Notes: generated from the letters alone by a model not told the origin. Counted from the first letter of the stretch, positions 34,071 to 44,463 are shown. The stretch: 64,000 nt of DNA from Umbilicaria muhlenbergii (GCA_000611775.1 KK106985.1:2032291-2096290); one strand, 5' to 3'. Made by a program: numbers and translations.

Positions 34071-34706
34071 AGGGCTGGCGGCGCGGGTGGAGGATCTGGG
34101 TAGGATCGCTTGGGGGATGATGGGATGCGCTGGGATAGGATGGACGGAATGGATGTAATTAGAGGAGGTATTGAGGATGGGGGTCGCTGCGTTGAGACTA
34201 CCTCTAAGGCTTGCTTCCTACAGGTTGGGATCGGAGTTGTACGTTGTACTTTTGTTGCTTTTGGGGCGAATCGGCTCTTGATGGCTTTACGATTGCTCGG
34301 ATTCGTTAGCTGGGGGTCCCCTCAACCACTTAGCATTCAAGACAGGTTTCGAGGACCGGTTAACGCGGAGATGATAGAAGCATGGATCCCCATAACCATC
34401 GCTTCAGGAATTGAAATATATCGCTTTTGCTGTTGTAATGTTGAGAGGGGCCTCAGCTGGAGATTGCAACTTGGTTTGTCCATACGCCTGCTGGCTGCTT
34501 TCCCTCTATTTATGACTTATATCCATTAATCTTATCAAACATCAAACCAGCGTGATGGACCAGGGAACCACCCCAGTGACTGTAAGCCGTATTTCACACA
34601 ACCGTTCACCGTTGTCCGCATGTCCTTGGATGAGTAAAACCCTCCTCCTCCCCTTCCCTCCCTCCTTCCCCCCTCCCGTCCACCCCTTCCCTCCCCCTCT
34701 CCACTT
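34071..34706. other. Convergent 3' spacer with element and pyrimidine tract
   Basis: 636 nt between two 3' ends. Holds element E8 (34300-34490) and, from 34634 to 34706, an almost pure C/T tract on the plus strand directly after the stop of the Cys-rich gene. Confidence 0.55.
34300..34490. mobile_element. MITE-like element E8 (type A, left end decayed)
   Basis: Right end is intact in outline: GAGAGGGGCCTCAGCTGGAG then ATTGCAACTTGGTTTGTCCA and TACGCCTG. On the left only the inner part, TTAGCTGGGGGTCCCCTC, is recognisable. The 25 nt beyond the right end (ATGACTTATATCC) match those beyond E14 at 44463. Confidence 0.6.
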
Positions 34707-35088
34707 CTAATCCGCACGCTGCCCCATAGGCGGATACTCCACACCGCTCTTCTCAACCGTAGGCGTACACGTGCACCATTGGTCCTTTGGGTGCTGGTCC
34801 ATGACGCTGGGGACGTGGGAACCGCAGCCCCACCAGGTGGTTTTGTCTAATTTTGAGGGTTAGTGGGGGGTAAAGGTGGAGAAACAGTGGGAGGTGTTTG
34901 GGAAGGGGATGGGGGAGAAGGAGTGAGTGGGTTGGAATGAAGAAGTTGAGGGAGAGGACGTTGAGAAGAGACTGCGGAGAGATGGAGAGAGGAGGGTGAG
35001 GAGGAAGGGGGGGGTGGTGGAGGTGGAGAGACGAGGGCAGAGTGCATGGGGACGTACTGCAGGTTTGGCAGGTGGATTTCTTGCACAT
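34707..35088 (-). CDS. Conserved fungal 56-aa Cys/Trp-rich protein
   Basis: Two exons, 35058-35088 (31 nt) and 34707-34846 (140 nt), joined across a 211-nt pyrimidine-rich intron (donor GTACGT, acceptor TTAG). The product has 56 residues: it begins MCKKSTCQTCNKTTWWGCGS, continues with HVPSVMD, then WCTCTPTVEK and ends YPPMGQRAD. Six cysteines arranged CxxxxCxxC, C, CxC suggest a small zinc-binding or disulphide fold. I recall near-identical short proteins (TWWGCGxHVPSVMD) as hypothetical proteins across ascomycetes; no function is known to me. It is too short to be seen as a long open frame, and the splice junction restoring CNKTTWWGCG is the main evidence. Confidence 0.85.
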
Positions 35089-35376
35089 TGTTGCGGGTGG
35101 TTGGGTTGATTGTATGGGTGCTAGGGGGTTGGAGGTTGTGGTGGAAGCTGCGATAGAAGCTGTGGTGGGCGGACCGGAGAGGTAGTAAAAGGCAGAGGGA
35201 TTCGAAAGCTTATCGATAGGGCTGGAGGGGCGAGGGGCTCCTCAGGCCGTGATTTGGACTGTGGGCAATGGGGAGAACCAATTACAAGGATGATGTTTAT
35301 TGTAGTGTGTTCTATCGAATACCAATACTAATCTCTGTGAAATGAAATGAAATGAAATTGAATGAAACGGTGCCTA
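35089..35376. other. Spacer with (TGAAA)n microsatellite
   Basis: 288 nt between two minus-strand genes: promoter of the Cys-rich gene and 3' flank of the next. A pentanucleotide repeat (GAAAT)n of about five units, slightly interrupted, occupies 35338-35368, just downstream of the next gene's stop. Confidence 0.6.
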
Positions 35377-36465
35377 TTACTTATAATCAATCATATCAAC
35401 GTCCTCCTCACTGCTACTCTCGGAGGCCTCCGTCTCCTCGGCAGACGTGAGAGCAGTACCAATGGCCCCTATGCTCCAATCCCATGCATTTCGTCTCGGA
35501 GATGTAGGTGATGTTTGGCCGTACGCCTGCGCCTCGTCTTCGAATCCAAACTCGAATTCTTTGATAGTGATTTGGGGCTCCGACCGCTCGTAGGGTAGAT
35601 CCAGATCCACAATCTCATCATCAAGTTCAACCTCGAACTCTTTTACAATGACCTGAGGCTCCTCATGCTCAGTTGGATCCAGGTCCATGGTGTCGAAGTC
35701 GGGGTCAAGGACCCTCACGACTATTCTTGAATTTCCTTGGCTGTCATCGGAGGTACTGTCGAAAGTGTCGAAATTGGACTTCAGACCCGTAAAGTCGAGT
35801 CCAGGAAATGTTAGATCTAGTCCTTTGGGTGTAGCTGATGATGATGACTGTTCTCCCTCCTCCTCGACCCGTGGGAGACGATCGGTGAGTTGTGTAGTCC
35901 GCCGTTCGGCCGATTTGGCAAGTCTCGCAAGTTTGTTCTGCGAGCGCTTGCCCTCACCAACGACATAGTCACCGAACACGCTGGACTTGGCAGCACGTTT
36001 AGCGGTCCAGCGACATTCACTGGGATAATCGCAGTGTTTAGAACTGTCTTTGCTGCCATGTACAAAGTCAGGCTTCACTTCTTGATGGGACATTCTTCTC
36101 CATTCACCATATGCTTTCCAGCCAGTGTAGTCGAATTCGCTGGCACAAGCATTGTGTTTCTTGACCTTGCCTGTTCGGCGATCGATTGATATGCCGGCGC
36201 AGAAATAGTGGCCGTCTTCTAGACACCGCCGTGTTGCACCTAGAGGGTAGTGAGAGCGGCAGAGGTGGCAGGTCCATACCCAAGGCATAGGGTACTCTGG
36301 TGAGGCATCCGAAGTTTTAGAGGAAGAGGATGAGAAGGTTGAGTACGGAGGCGGTGGTGTACGAGGTGCTGGTGGTGTGAGGGGGCTTGCTGGAGATATC
36401 GGGCCTGAGGGTACCCGGAGGTTAGAGGGCTTCATGGGGAGATAGCGCGTCGAACTGGTGGCCAT
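35377..36465 (-). CDS. Uncharacterised Cys/His-rich (putative zinc-binding) fungal protein
   Basis: Single exon, 362 aa, start MATSSTRYLPMKPS. A Pro/Ser-rich leader (1-58) precedes a compact Cys/His region: Cys66-x2-Cys69, Cys81, His86, Cys89, Cys107, with the phrase WTCHLCRSHYPLGATRRC, then GHYFC and CASEFDYTGW; two further cysteines lie at 145 and 151. This resembles a conserved ascomycete domain found in hypothetical proteins. The acidic C-terminal half carries an internal duplication, EPQVIVKEFEVELDDEIVDL versus EPQITIKEFEFGFEDE. No catalytic motif, signal peptide or membrane segment. Function unknown; a zinc-stabilised protein-interaction module is the best guess. Confidence 0.82.
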   Translation of the reverse strand: MATSSTRYLPMKPSNLRVPSGPISPASPLTPPAPRTPPPPYSTFSSSSSKTSDASPEYPMPWVWTCHLCRSHYPLGATRRCLEDGHYFCAGISIDRRTGKVKKHNACASEFDYTGWKAYGEWRRMSHQEVKPDFVHGSKDSSKHCDYPSECRWTAKRAAKSSVFGDYVVGEGKRSQNKLARLAKSAERRTTQLTDRLPRVEEEGEQSSSSATPKGLDLTFPGLDFTGLKSNFDTFDSTSDDSQGNSRIVVRVLDPDFDTMDLDPTEHEEPQVIVKEFEVELDDEIVDLDLPYERSEPQITIKEFEFGFEDEAQAYGQTSPTSPRRNAWDWSIGAIGTALTSAEETEASESSSEEDVDMIDYK

Positions 36466-37051
36466 GTTGGGAAACCTGACAGACTTTGGAGGTGGGACTG
36501 GAAAATGTCAACGAATATTGAAAGAAGTACTCACACGAAGTGATCGAGAACTTGATGATGTGCCTTGGATGAGTAAAACGTAGTATCAGACCCACGCCAG
36601 ACGGTAGAGAACGACAAGAGAGAGCCGGTCTCTCCTGATAATGAAATGAAGAGAGTCGAACACGCAAAACACAACGTGAACAAACAACAGTGGGGAGATA
36701 TCCTTGGGGCGTTGCTGTGTATGTGTACGCCGTCCCATCAAAGAAACGACGCTGAGGCTTGTTGCCATGTGAACCACGTGGTGAACGGCAGCTCATGGCC
36801 ATGGTTCTCATCTGAAAGCTCTTTGTTCGACAGTGATTTGACAGCTATGCTCTTCATTCTCAACAACCGAGTATCCTCATGCGGCGATGTTGCCATTGAT
36901 CGTCTTTATTCACACAGTAGAGCAGGGTACAAAGCATTCTTTGTTCATGTCCACAGGAACCAATAATGAGAAGCCAGGAGATAAGCTAACTGCCGCCAGT
37001 TGAGAAGCACAGAAAGGAAGTTCGTATTCCGCCTTTGTCAGTCTTGCCCGC

Positions 37052-37226
37052 CAGACGTATAATCAAAATAAGTGGCCGTCTCCAGCTGGGGCCTTTCTTG
37101 GTATTACGACAGAGACAGCAACTTATGTAAATGCTCGAAGATTTCTACCATCTCTGCATTGTTCAGTCGTTGTGTATTCGAGGGGATCCCCAGCTGATGA
37201 CTACCGATTATTTTGTCTGCACGCCA
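37052..37226. mobile_element. MITE-like element E9 (type A)
   Basis: Left end CAGACGTATAATCAAAATAA then GTGGCCGTCTCCAGCTGGGG; right end GAGGGGATCCCCAGCTGATG then ACTACCGATTATTTTGTCTG CACGCC. Interior contains TTTCTACCATCTCTGCATT, shared with E2. Abuts E10. Confidence 0.8.
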
Positions 37227-37455
37227 GGCGTAGGGTCAAAATAAATGGCAGCTGCAACAGGGGGTCCCCCTACATGACGAGGCACCAACTTCAAGGCTTC
37301 GAGGATAGGTATGAATGTCATACATGTTTGCAAGCGGTTGAGCTCTGTAATCCTCACTAATTAGATTTCGTAAAATCACACTTTTTTGTTGATTTGATAC
37401 TAGGGACCGCCTGGATGCCTTTACTTGGAGCTGCGACTTATTTTGACCCGAGCCT
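37225..37455. mobile_element. MITE-like element E10 (type B)
   Basis: Left end AGGCGTAGGGTCAAAATAAA then TGGCAGCTGCAACAGGGGG; right end CTTTACTTGGAGCTGCGACT then TATTTTGACCCGAGCCTG. The best-preserved type B copy; interior includes GCGGTTGAGCTCTGTAAT. Begins exactly where E9 ends. Confidence 0.8.
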
Positions 37456-38098
37456 GACGCCTGCCGCCTTGTATTTCTGATTCTTGCCACGTGATGCCAC
37501 CAAAAGGAGCCCTGCCACATAACATACTGGCTTATCGTTCTCCGCCCATATAAGCTCGTCAATAGAAGCCAGCCGATTATGCATAGACGGAATGAAGTCT
37601 CACATTACCATGAAAGGTATCCGTAGAAGAACAATTTGGAAGCAATGTCCTATCTCCGCGCAACTCTCCAGGGGTCTCAACCTTCTCCGCCTCCAAATAC
37701 ACTAGCATTTGGTGGCGGTGGCGGATAAAGGAAACAACTCGATTGTCAACTCAGACGTCCCTACCAAGAAGCAACAATATACCCCCAGATAAGTACTTCC
37801 TTATCTCATTCCGCCTCACCCAACATCATCATCCCCAGGGATGATCCAGAGTCTATGATTCATTGTACCTTAGTCAGGAACCACCAAGGGACCGAGCGTG
37901 TTTCTGATATTGAGCAGGGTTTGGTGTGGTCGTGTTTGCTTCGCCCGTGCGGATAGAGGATGCTTATCCCTATTCGGTCACCGAAGACTTGGGATATCCG
38001 GCGGATATACAGAGGCAACAATTCTGTGATGTGGTATCGTTCGCGGTATCATCTACAAAAACATTGGAAAACTAAATATCAAGAACGTCCCTTACCAT

Positions 38099-38322
38099 CA
38101 GACGTAAGGCTGAAACAAAAAACAGTTGCAACAGGGGGCATTTCTACCCAACAAAGCACCGATTTCGACCTTAAAGGATATGAATTCAGTACATTTTACA
38201 AGCCATTGAGCTCCCGGTTCCGCAGTAATAATAAGAGTCAAAGAAATTGCACTCCGTTGTGGATTTGTTGATATGGCTCGCCTAGTACTAAGAACTGCCA
38301 CCTATCTCGACTATATGTCTGC
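38099..38322. mobile_element. MITE-like element E11 (type B, decayed)
   Basis: Left end CAGACGTAAGGCTGAAACAA then AAAACAGTTGCAACAGGGGG; right end TACTAAGAACTGCCACCTAT then CTCGACTATATGTCTG. Interior AGCCATTGAGCTCCCGGTT parallels E10. More diverged than E10 from the shared ends. Confidence 0.68.
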
Positions 38323-39413
38323 TACTAGCAAGAGGAGTACGGAGGGTCCCCTAGGACTACTGTAGCCGTACAAAGTACCCGTCCCGTGTGCCCTCCACCA
38401 CGCGGGCCTCACCACTATACCTCCAACTATGCACAGAACGTGGGCACTTTCCGATAATGTCCACAGAGGCCGCCATCTCCTGGGAAAGGGTTTGGCGATT
38501 CCCAGAAAGTCAACAAGAACGGACAAAGTAGTCTTTGCAGAAGCCACGATGTATCAGTAGAAAAGATTTGACATCTTTAGAGAACAGACGTGAGGTTCCC
38601 CACTCAGCATCATTATTCTATCCCAACTCCTCACAGCCGTACTCCAAAAACCTCGTCCTCCGCGCAGGGCGGAATGATGGCCTCCTACGGTGCTCATACC
38701 GCCTCCCCAGCCACCACCTCACGCTTTCGATCCGGACCTTCCACCTCGTCTCGAGGAACGGAATCACGGCATGATCTGATGAGCTTGTACCGCATAAGCA
38801 GCCGCATTATCAACGGCTACAGTTGGGTGCGTTATCATAAATGCACAGAACTGGAGGAAGCTGAAACGCAACGCAGCTAGATGATAGATGGTAACTTTTC
38901 TTTCCAAGGCGTAGGGCATCTTGAAGCTGCGAGGTGAGGCAATGATATGCAGGCACAATGAGGCGGCACACCATCGGTGAGCGTATGTCGGTCGCCCGTC
39001 GCAGCGGCTTAGCTATCGGCGTTGGCATTCGCATCGAACAATCGGTTTCAGCCGTAAAGCTTAAGAGACCGTAAGGTGATAAGGCCATCGACGTAGAGGG
39101 CGTTGGCGTAAGTTATGCGGTATGATGCCATTCGCGAAGAGCCTGAACGCGGCTGAAATAGTGGTCAGGCAATAGGGGATGATGGACTGGGGTTAAGATT
39201 GTAGCAAAAGGAACAAATGGAAGATGAAGTTAAAGATAGCATTGGCAATATCGATAGGTAAATGTCCAAAAACAACAAAGTTACCAATCGAATGCGATGC
39301 ACTTTATGAACCACCTATAGATCCGGTTCCGAGTCCCAAATGCCGCCAGAACCCCTTAACTCACCATGGATATCTCCCTATATGTCATACAAATTGCGCC
39401 CGCTCTTTCACCC

Positions 39414-41202
39414 TTACAAGTGCCCGTCCACCTTCTCCGCCATGACACCGTGCCTGTCACCCCCGATACCGGTATGTTGGTCACCACCGCTGCTATTCCC
39501 GTTGCTTGGGGTCCTGCCCTCAAGCATATCGCCGTGTTCGCTGATGCCGTGTCTGTCACCGAGTCGTAGTTCGGTTTCGCCATCTCGTGGCTGTTCTGTG
39601 GCGGGCGTCCACGCAAGGTAATCCCTCCTCACCTCAACGTAGTCGTATGCGAATTCGCCCAACTGGTCGTCGTCCATTCCGAGCAGCTCGGCCTCTTCGG
39701 ATGCACGTAGATGGAGACCAGGAATGTAGTTGATAATGTAGGCAAGGATGGCGCTCATGACGAAAGCGTAGGCTGTGACAGCGAGGACGTAGGCGAGCTG
39801 TATGTAGAGCTGCTTGTAGTTGTGGTTGAGCCAGCCACCGTTGATTAAGCCAGTGTTCACGCCATCAAGGCCGATAATGTAGTCGGCGGCGAAAAACGCG
39901 TTGGCCAGTAAGCCGACCATGCCAGCTACGCCGTGTTCAGCGAACACGTCCATAGCGTCGTCAATGCGGAGCAAGAATTTGACTAAGGAAACACGCAAGT
40001 TAGTAACAATTACTAGGGAGAGTGTGGAGAACGTACCCTTGGTTGCATAATTGCATACGGTGCCAGTAACAATTCCGAGAACAATCGAACCCCAAGGTGT
40101 GATGTATCCCGATGCAGGTGTAGCAGCCACGAGACCAGAGATGGCTCCGGAACACCAACCGACCATCGACCACTTCCTGGCAAGCCTCCAATCAAGGATA
40201 ACCCAAGTCGCGGCGCCGAACATGGATGTCAAGTTCGAGTTCCAGCAGGCCATTACCGCCCTCAGATTGGCGCCAAAGGAAGATCCACCGTTGAATCCCA
40301 GCCATCCGAACCAGAGGAAAACCGTCCCCAGCGTGATCAGGGAGACATTATGCGGGCGGAAGTTGATCATCATCTTCTCCTGCCGTCTCCCAAGGACCAT
40401 CGAGTAAGCCAGGGCGGACATACCCGAACCGATTTCGACAGGTCCACCACCAGCGTAGTCCATGACACCGTATTTGAAGGCCCAGCCGTTCAGGTTCCAG
40501 GCCCAGCAAGCAATGGGGCAGTAGACTAGGGTCGCCCAGAAGAAAATGAAGACCATCATGGGGATCAGGCGACCACGCTCAGCAACGGCTCCGACGACAA
40601 TGGCGCCAGTCGTGGCTGCGAATTGCATCTGCGAAGAGTATAAGCTGGTGTAAGACGATACTGAAAATGGTGCCATACCTGATAAAAGCTGTACAGAAGC
40701 TCCGGGATCAGGGGAGAGCCAGGACTTGGCGCACCGAGTGTGTTCATCAAGCCAAAGTGTCTTAGGTCGCCAATGAATCCGCTCGTCCCCGTGGGGGAGA
40801 AAGCCAGCGAGTAACCCCAGAAGTACCATTGGAATGTGACGATGGTGAAAGAGCCCATACAAGCCCAAATCATACTAAGTGCCGATTTTCTTCGTGCAAG
40901 GCCCGAATACAGGAAGCCTAGTCCGGGTATCATGACCAACACCATGGCCGAAGCCACGATGATGAACGCCTGGTCTCCGGCCTGGTACCATTGATTCAAG
41001 TTCTCCGTGGCTAATTCGCAGTAATGTCAGCCCTGCTGCGATTTCGTGGCATGTTGTGGCGAGTAATCGGGGGATTGAAGCGAAGCACGTGCTGAGCGTG
41101 GGGGCGCCATTTGGAAAACCGCGCGTGCTTACCAGAATCACCACCGGTATCCACATTCGTGCCATTGAAAGGAGTTGGCGCTCCAATCCATGAGTACGAC
41201 AT
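39414..41202 (-). CDS. mep: Ammonium transporter, Mep1/Mep3 (MeaA) type
   Basis: Four exons: 41133-41202, 40679-41010, 40037-40628, 39414-39982; introns of 122, 50 and 54 nt; 520 aa. Plasma-membrane Amt/Mep/Rh channel-transporter for ammonium, with about eleven membrane helices. Landmarks: GDQAFIIVASAMVLVMIPGL for the first helix, YSGLARRKSALSMIW, the Amt signature DYAGGGPVEIGSGMSALAYS, and AEHGVAGMVG. At the twin-histidine site the first position is Glu199 (PVEIG) and the second is His348. Yeast Mep2 has His/His, Mep1 and Mep3 have Glu/His, so this is the low-affinity, high-capacity class. The hydrophilic tail (about 80 residues, Gly/Asp/His-rich) is cytosolic. Several GATA-factor sites lie upstream. 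Confidence 0.96.
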
Positions 41203-41262
41203 CCTGGTGTCGCAATCGTCCTCAAGGCCCTCTGCTGTTGTATACTATTGTTGTCGGTTTCC

Positions 41263-42175
41263 TTATCGGATAGCGAGACAGCGGGGAGATGGGAGGCTGC
41301 ACAGCAAGAAAGATGTAGGATGGACCGCCGGTCGTTGAGAGGCAACGAGGAGGTATGATGGAAGAAGGACGAGGAATTGAGAAGTCGACAGTCCGTCGTC
41401 CGAGGTCACGGCATAAACTTTTGAACCTTCGAGTAGTGGTCGGAGGGACACGGGTTTTTATGGAATACACTATTTGAGCATCTACCCACCCACCAGATAT
41501 CTTATCACGGCCTAGTTACTTTTTTGACACAGTTCTTCTCGGCCGATGACATTACCCTCGAGCCAGGGCAATTGACAAAAAGCCATGGACCATGCATGGA
41601 CTCCAATCGTGGCTTCGATCTGCTGCAAGAATCATTTCTTTTTTCCCCAACTCTCCATGTGCCAGGGGGGGACGGCCCCCATGGAAATCTCCATGGGGCC
41701 AGACACATGATTCCGGATCAACGAATGGCACGGCCGAGGGGTGAAAAGGCCGTGGAAAACGGACAGGCTCATGGCTGAAGGCTGCAGTTAGAACCCAGGT
41801 CCCTTGCGGAGGGAATGCATCCCTGCTGCATACCCCGTGGAATCGAGCATGGGGATAGGTCCTTGTAGGCAGTGGCCTCTTCCATTGGCCCTATCAATCT
41901 GAAATTTGGGTGATTTGGTGTTCCGAGTGACGCAGCTTGGCAGCTGGGTGTGTGCAGATGTCGGTGCGGGACGAGAGAGGGAGACGTAAGGAAATGGTGT
42001 AACTTCAGGTTGCAAAGATAAGGAACTCTTGGCACTGTACCTCATTGCCTGCTCACTGCCTGCTCTTGCCTGCTGGCTGCCTGCTTAAGCGACTGACAAA
42101 GCTCCGATCGCGCTCGAAGGCCTTGGCCATCCTTTCAGGGAGGCTCTGTCATTGGCCACGCCGACGTCGAGATAA
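41263..42175. promoter_or_regulatory. HGATAR (GATA-factor) sites upstream of the ammonium transporter
   Basis: Four matches to HGATAR: TTATCG at 41263-41268 and TTATCA at 41502-41507 (reverse orientation), AGATAA at 42016-42021 and 42170-42175. AreA/Nit2-type GATA activators control ammonium permease genes under nitrogen limitation in fungi, so these are plausible sites. Such hexamers also occur by chance, so functional status is unproven. Confidence 0.4.
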
Positions 42176-43388
42176 GGAAAACTCTAGAGCGTTTCCGTTT
42201 ATAGTTGAATTTGGACACTAAAGCTCGAGTCTTTTTGTACTCGGAGTACGGCAAAGTCGGCCAAGACTGTTGAACCCTTCAAATGTCTGCATCTTGCGAG
42301 CAGTCAAGCACGACAAGCATTGGTAGTGAACGGAAAGAGCGGTTCTATATGGTCTAGTCAACCCCTCGTTGGGACAGCCCTATCGATCGTTTCGAAATGG
42401 GGCGGAGCGGTAACCGCGGAGAGCGAACCAAGGGGCAGGCACCGATGGCCACACCCACTGATATAATGCGGCACACATGGCGCGTGAAAGGCAGATCTCC
42501 GTACCTTAGTCTCTGATTCGGAGCTCTCGATTCTGAGCTCTCGGCTCTGGTCGGGCTTTGTGCTTGTCATCCTGAATGCAGTCGTCAGACCACAACCGGC
42601 TCATTTCGGTGGAGCAATTTCCAAGTGGCGTGGTGCCGAGAAACGCGCCTTAACGACGAATGTTCTTCAGCCCGTCCGAGCCCTAGCCCGTACTCGTACT
42701 CGGTACACTGCGCTATACTAAGGTAGCTGCGAATCCGTCTCCGCCCTCCGCCCCCTGCTGCCGTCTTTGTTTGAGCATGCGACGTGCAATTGTTTGATAC
42801 TCGCTCACGTGCAGGGCCATGCTTTTACGGGAGTGCTGAAAGCCGACGTGCAGGACAGCAGTGATGCTAGAGTTGGGTGCATAGCACGTGCATTTGCTGG
42901 TACATGCTGCGCATTCGCCTTATGCAAATCGATGGCTCATACAGGACACTATTGACGTATTTGACAGAGAATCGACGCCTTACGAGGTCGACCATAACGA
43001 CCCTTCACTCTCCACGCCTTTGCCGCGTGACCCGCGATATCAATACACGATTCTCCGAATCTTTCTTGCCACTAATGATCCGACCTCCATTCGGACTGCC
43101 CTATCCCCACCAAGAGTACCTAGCTCCGTTCCGCCCCGGCTCCCCTTCAGCCTCCGCGTTAGTCCGCAATAGGCCCAAACTAGGGATCATTCAATTACTG
43201 CAGATTATAGTGCGAGAAAGAGAGTGCAGCAGCGCAGCATACCGTATTCTGAGATTTCTTCGGGTCAGAAATGTAGCTTCTTTGATGGTAACCGCCGGTC
43301 TACGCTGTCCCGCTTTGGTGACAAAGACAATAGCTCAAAGAAGACGACTCCAATGATGATCTGTTGACTTCTGGGTATCATAAGACTT

Positions 43389-43580
43389 CAAGCATATGAA
43401 CAAAACAAGTCGCAGTCATCAGCTGGGGGTCCCATCACCCATACAAGCTTGATATTGAGGAATCCTTGAGATGTGGGGGTAGAAGCCGTTGATCTACAAC
43501 TTCCACCCCAAGAATTTAGATCTATCGCTATCGTTATTGTCTCGTCGGGAAGGATCCCCTGCAGCCCTGAACTACAGGGT
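43389..43580. mobile_element. MITE-like element E12 (type A, right end decayed)
   Basis: Left end AGCATATGAACAAAACAAGT then CGCAGTCATCAGCTGGGGGT; right side only partly kept as GGGAAGGATCCCCTGCAGCC. Right boundary uncertain. Confidence 0.55.
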
Positions 43581-43820
43581 CTCTCCCATGTAGCAAAAGG
43601 ATAGAACTACCCAAAAAATCAAAAAAACATACAACAGCAGGGATTCGCTGGTGGTCACCCACCCAACTACTGATCTGCCGATCTCAAGCTTATGTATGGC
43701 AGAGCGGACGGGATGCCCAGTTTTCTTGAGTCTATGGTCGTATGTGGCAATACATCTCCTCGTAATAATATATTTACTAATGATTGCAATGTTGCGCCGG
43801 CAGTCAAGATCTCCTGCAAA

Positions 43821-43975
43821 CCCATCAAAACAAGTGGCAGACTTTTGATGAAAGAAGCGCCCCTTAGTATTCTATCCGTCGATGAAGAAAATCCCAAAAA
43901 GTGTTAATCGCACAGATGCTGAAAATCAAAGTCATTGAACTCTAGCACTCCACTCTCCCCATCCATGACCGAACA
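43821..43975. mobile_element. MITE-like element E13 (type C, right end not found)
   Basis: Left end CCCATCAAAACAAGTGGCAG; interior at 43913-43975 (CAGATGCTGAAAATCAAAGT then CATTGAACTCTAGCACT) matches E1 and E5. A right terminus may lie near 44090 but is not convincing. Confidence 0.5.
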
Positions 43976-44232
43976 ACAATACATAATCCACCACCGTCCA
44001 TCATCACTTCCACCGAGGAACCCCTGGATTTTCTCAGCCCTCAAACCACCACTTATTCCAACCCTGCGCCCGACCTCCGCTCTGAATTTGTCCTGACCGA
44101 GCGAGCACAAATAAAAGTACCGTAATTTCTGCTGGAGTTGTCTCTACGCCCGTTGCTACAGCGCACACACACAGTTCGTAAATCTTTCGAAGAAGAAGTT
44201 TAGAGCATGATCGATCTTAGAAGCTTGCGAAG

Positions 44233-44463
44233 TAGAAGGTTTGAAATAAGTGGCAATTCCAAGTAGAAAGATCCAAGGCAGCCCCCAGTGATATCAATTA
44301 GAATAGATTACAAGATCTAGAAAGCTCGTTACTGCAGATTATAGAGCTCAACAACTTTTCAGAGGTGTGCAGAATTCATATCCGTCAGGCCTGACTGAGG
44401 TCGGTGCTTTGTCGTGTTGAGGGTGCCCCCTCTCGGACTGCAATTTATTTTGACCCTACGCCT
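44233..44463. mobile_element. MITE-like element E14 (A/B mixed ends)
   Basis: Left end GGTTTGAAATAAGTGGCAAT then TCCAAGTAGAAAGATCC, which resembles the right terminus of type B; right end GAGGGTGCCCCCTCTCGGAC then TGCAATTTATTTTGACCCTA CGCCTG. Interior CAGATTATAGAGCTCAACAA. The sequence following (CCTATTCATGACTTATATCC) recurs after E8. Confidence 0.68.

Larger units (their letters stand above)
36466..39413. other. 2.9-kb intergenic region rich in inverted-repeat elements
   Basis: Upstream of the Cys/His-rich gene and downstream of the ammonium transporter. Contains E9 and E10 back to back (37052-37455) and E11 (38099-38322). Open frames of 60-129 codons occur on both strands, but none has a recognisable domain or a plausible start plus splice context. 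Confidence 0.55.

Noticed and set aside
34753-35088. 111-codon unspliced frame starting MCKKSTCQTC
   Set aside because: Reads through the pyrimidine-rich intron into a Pro/Leu/His run; splicing gives the conserved 56-residue product instead.
42877-43356. 159-codon frame in the spacer between the ammonium transporter and the CSC1-type gene
   Set aside because: No domain, Arg/Leu-rich random composition, no splice or promoter context, and an overlapping frame of similar length.
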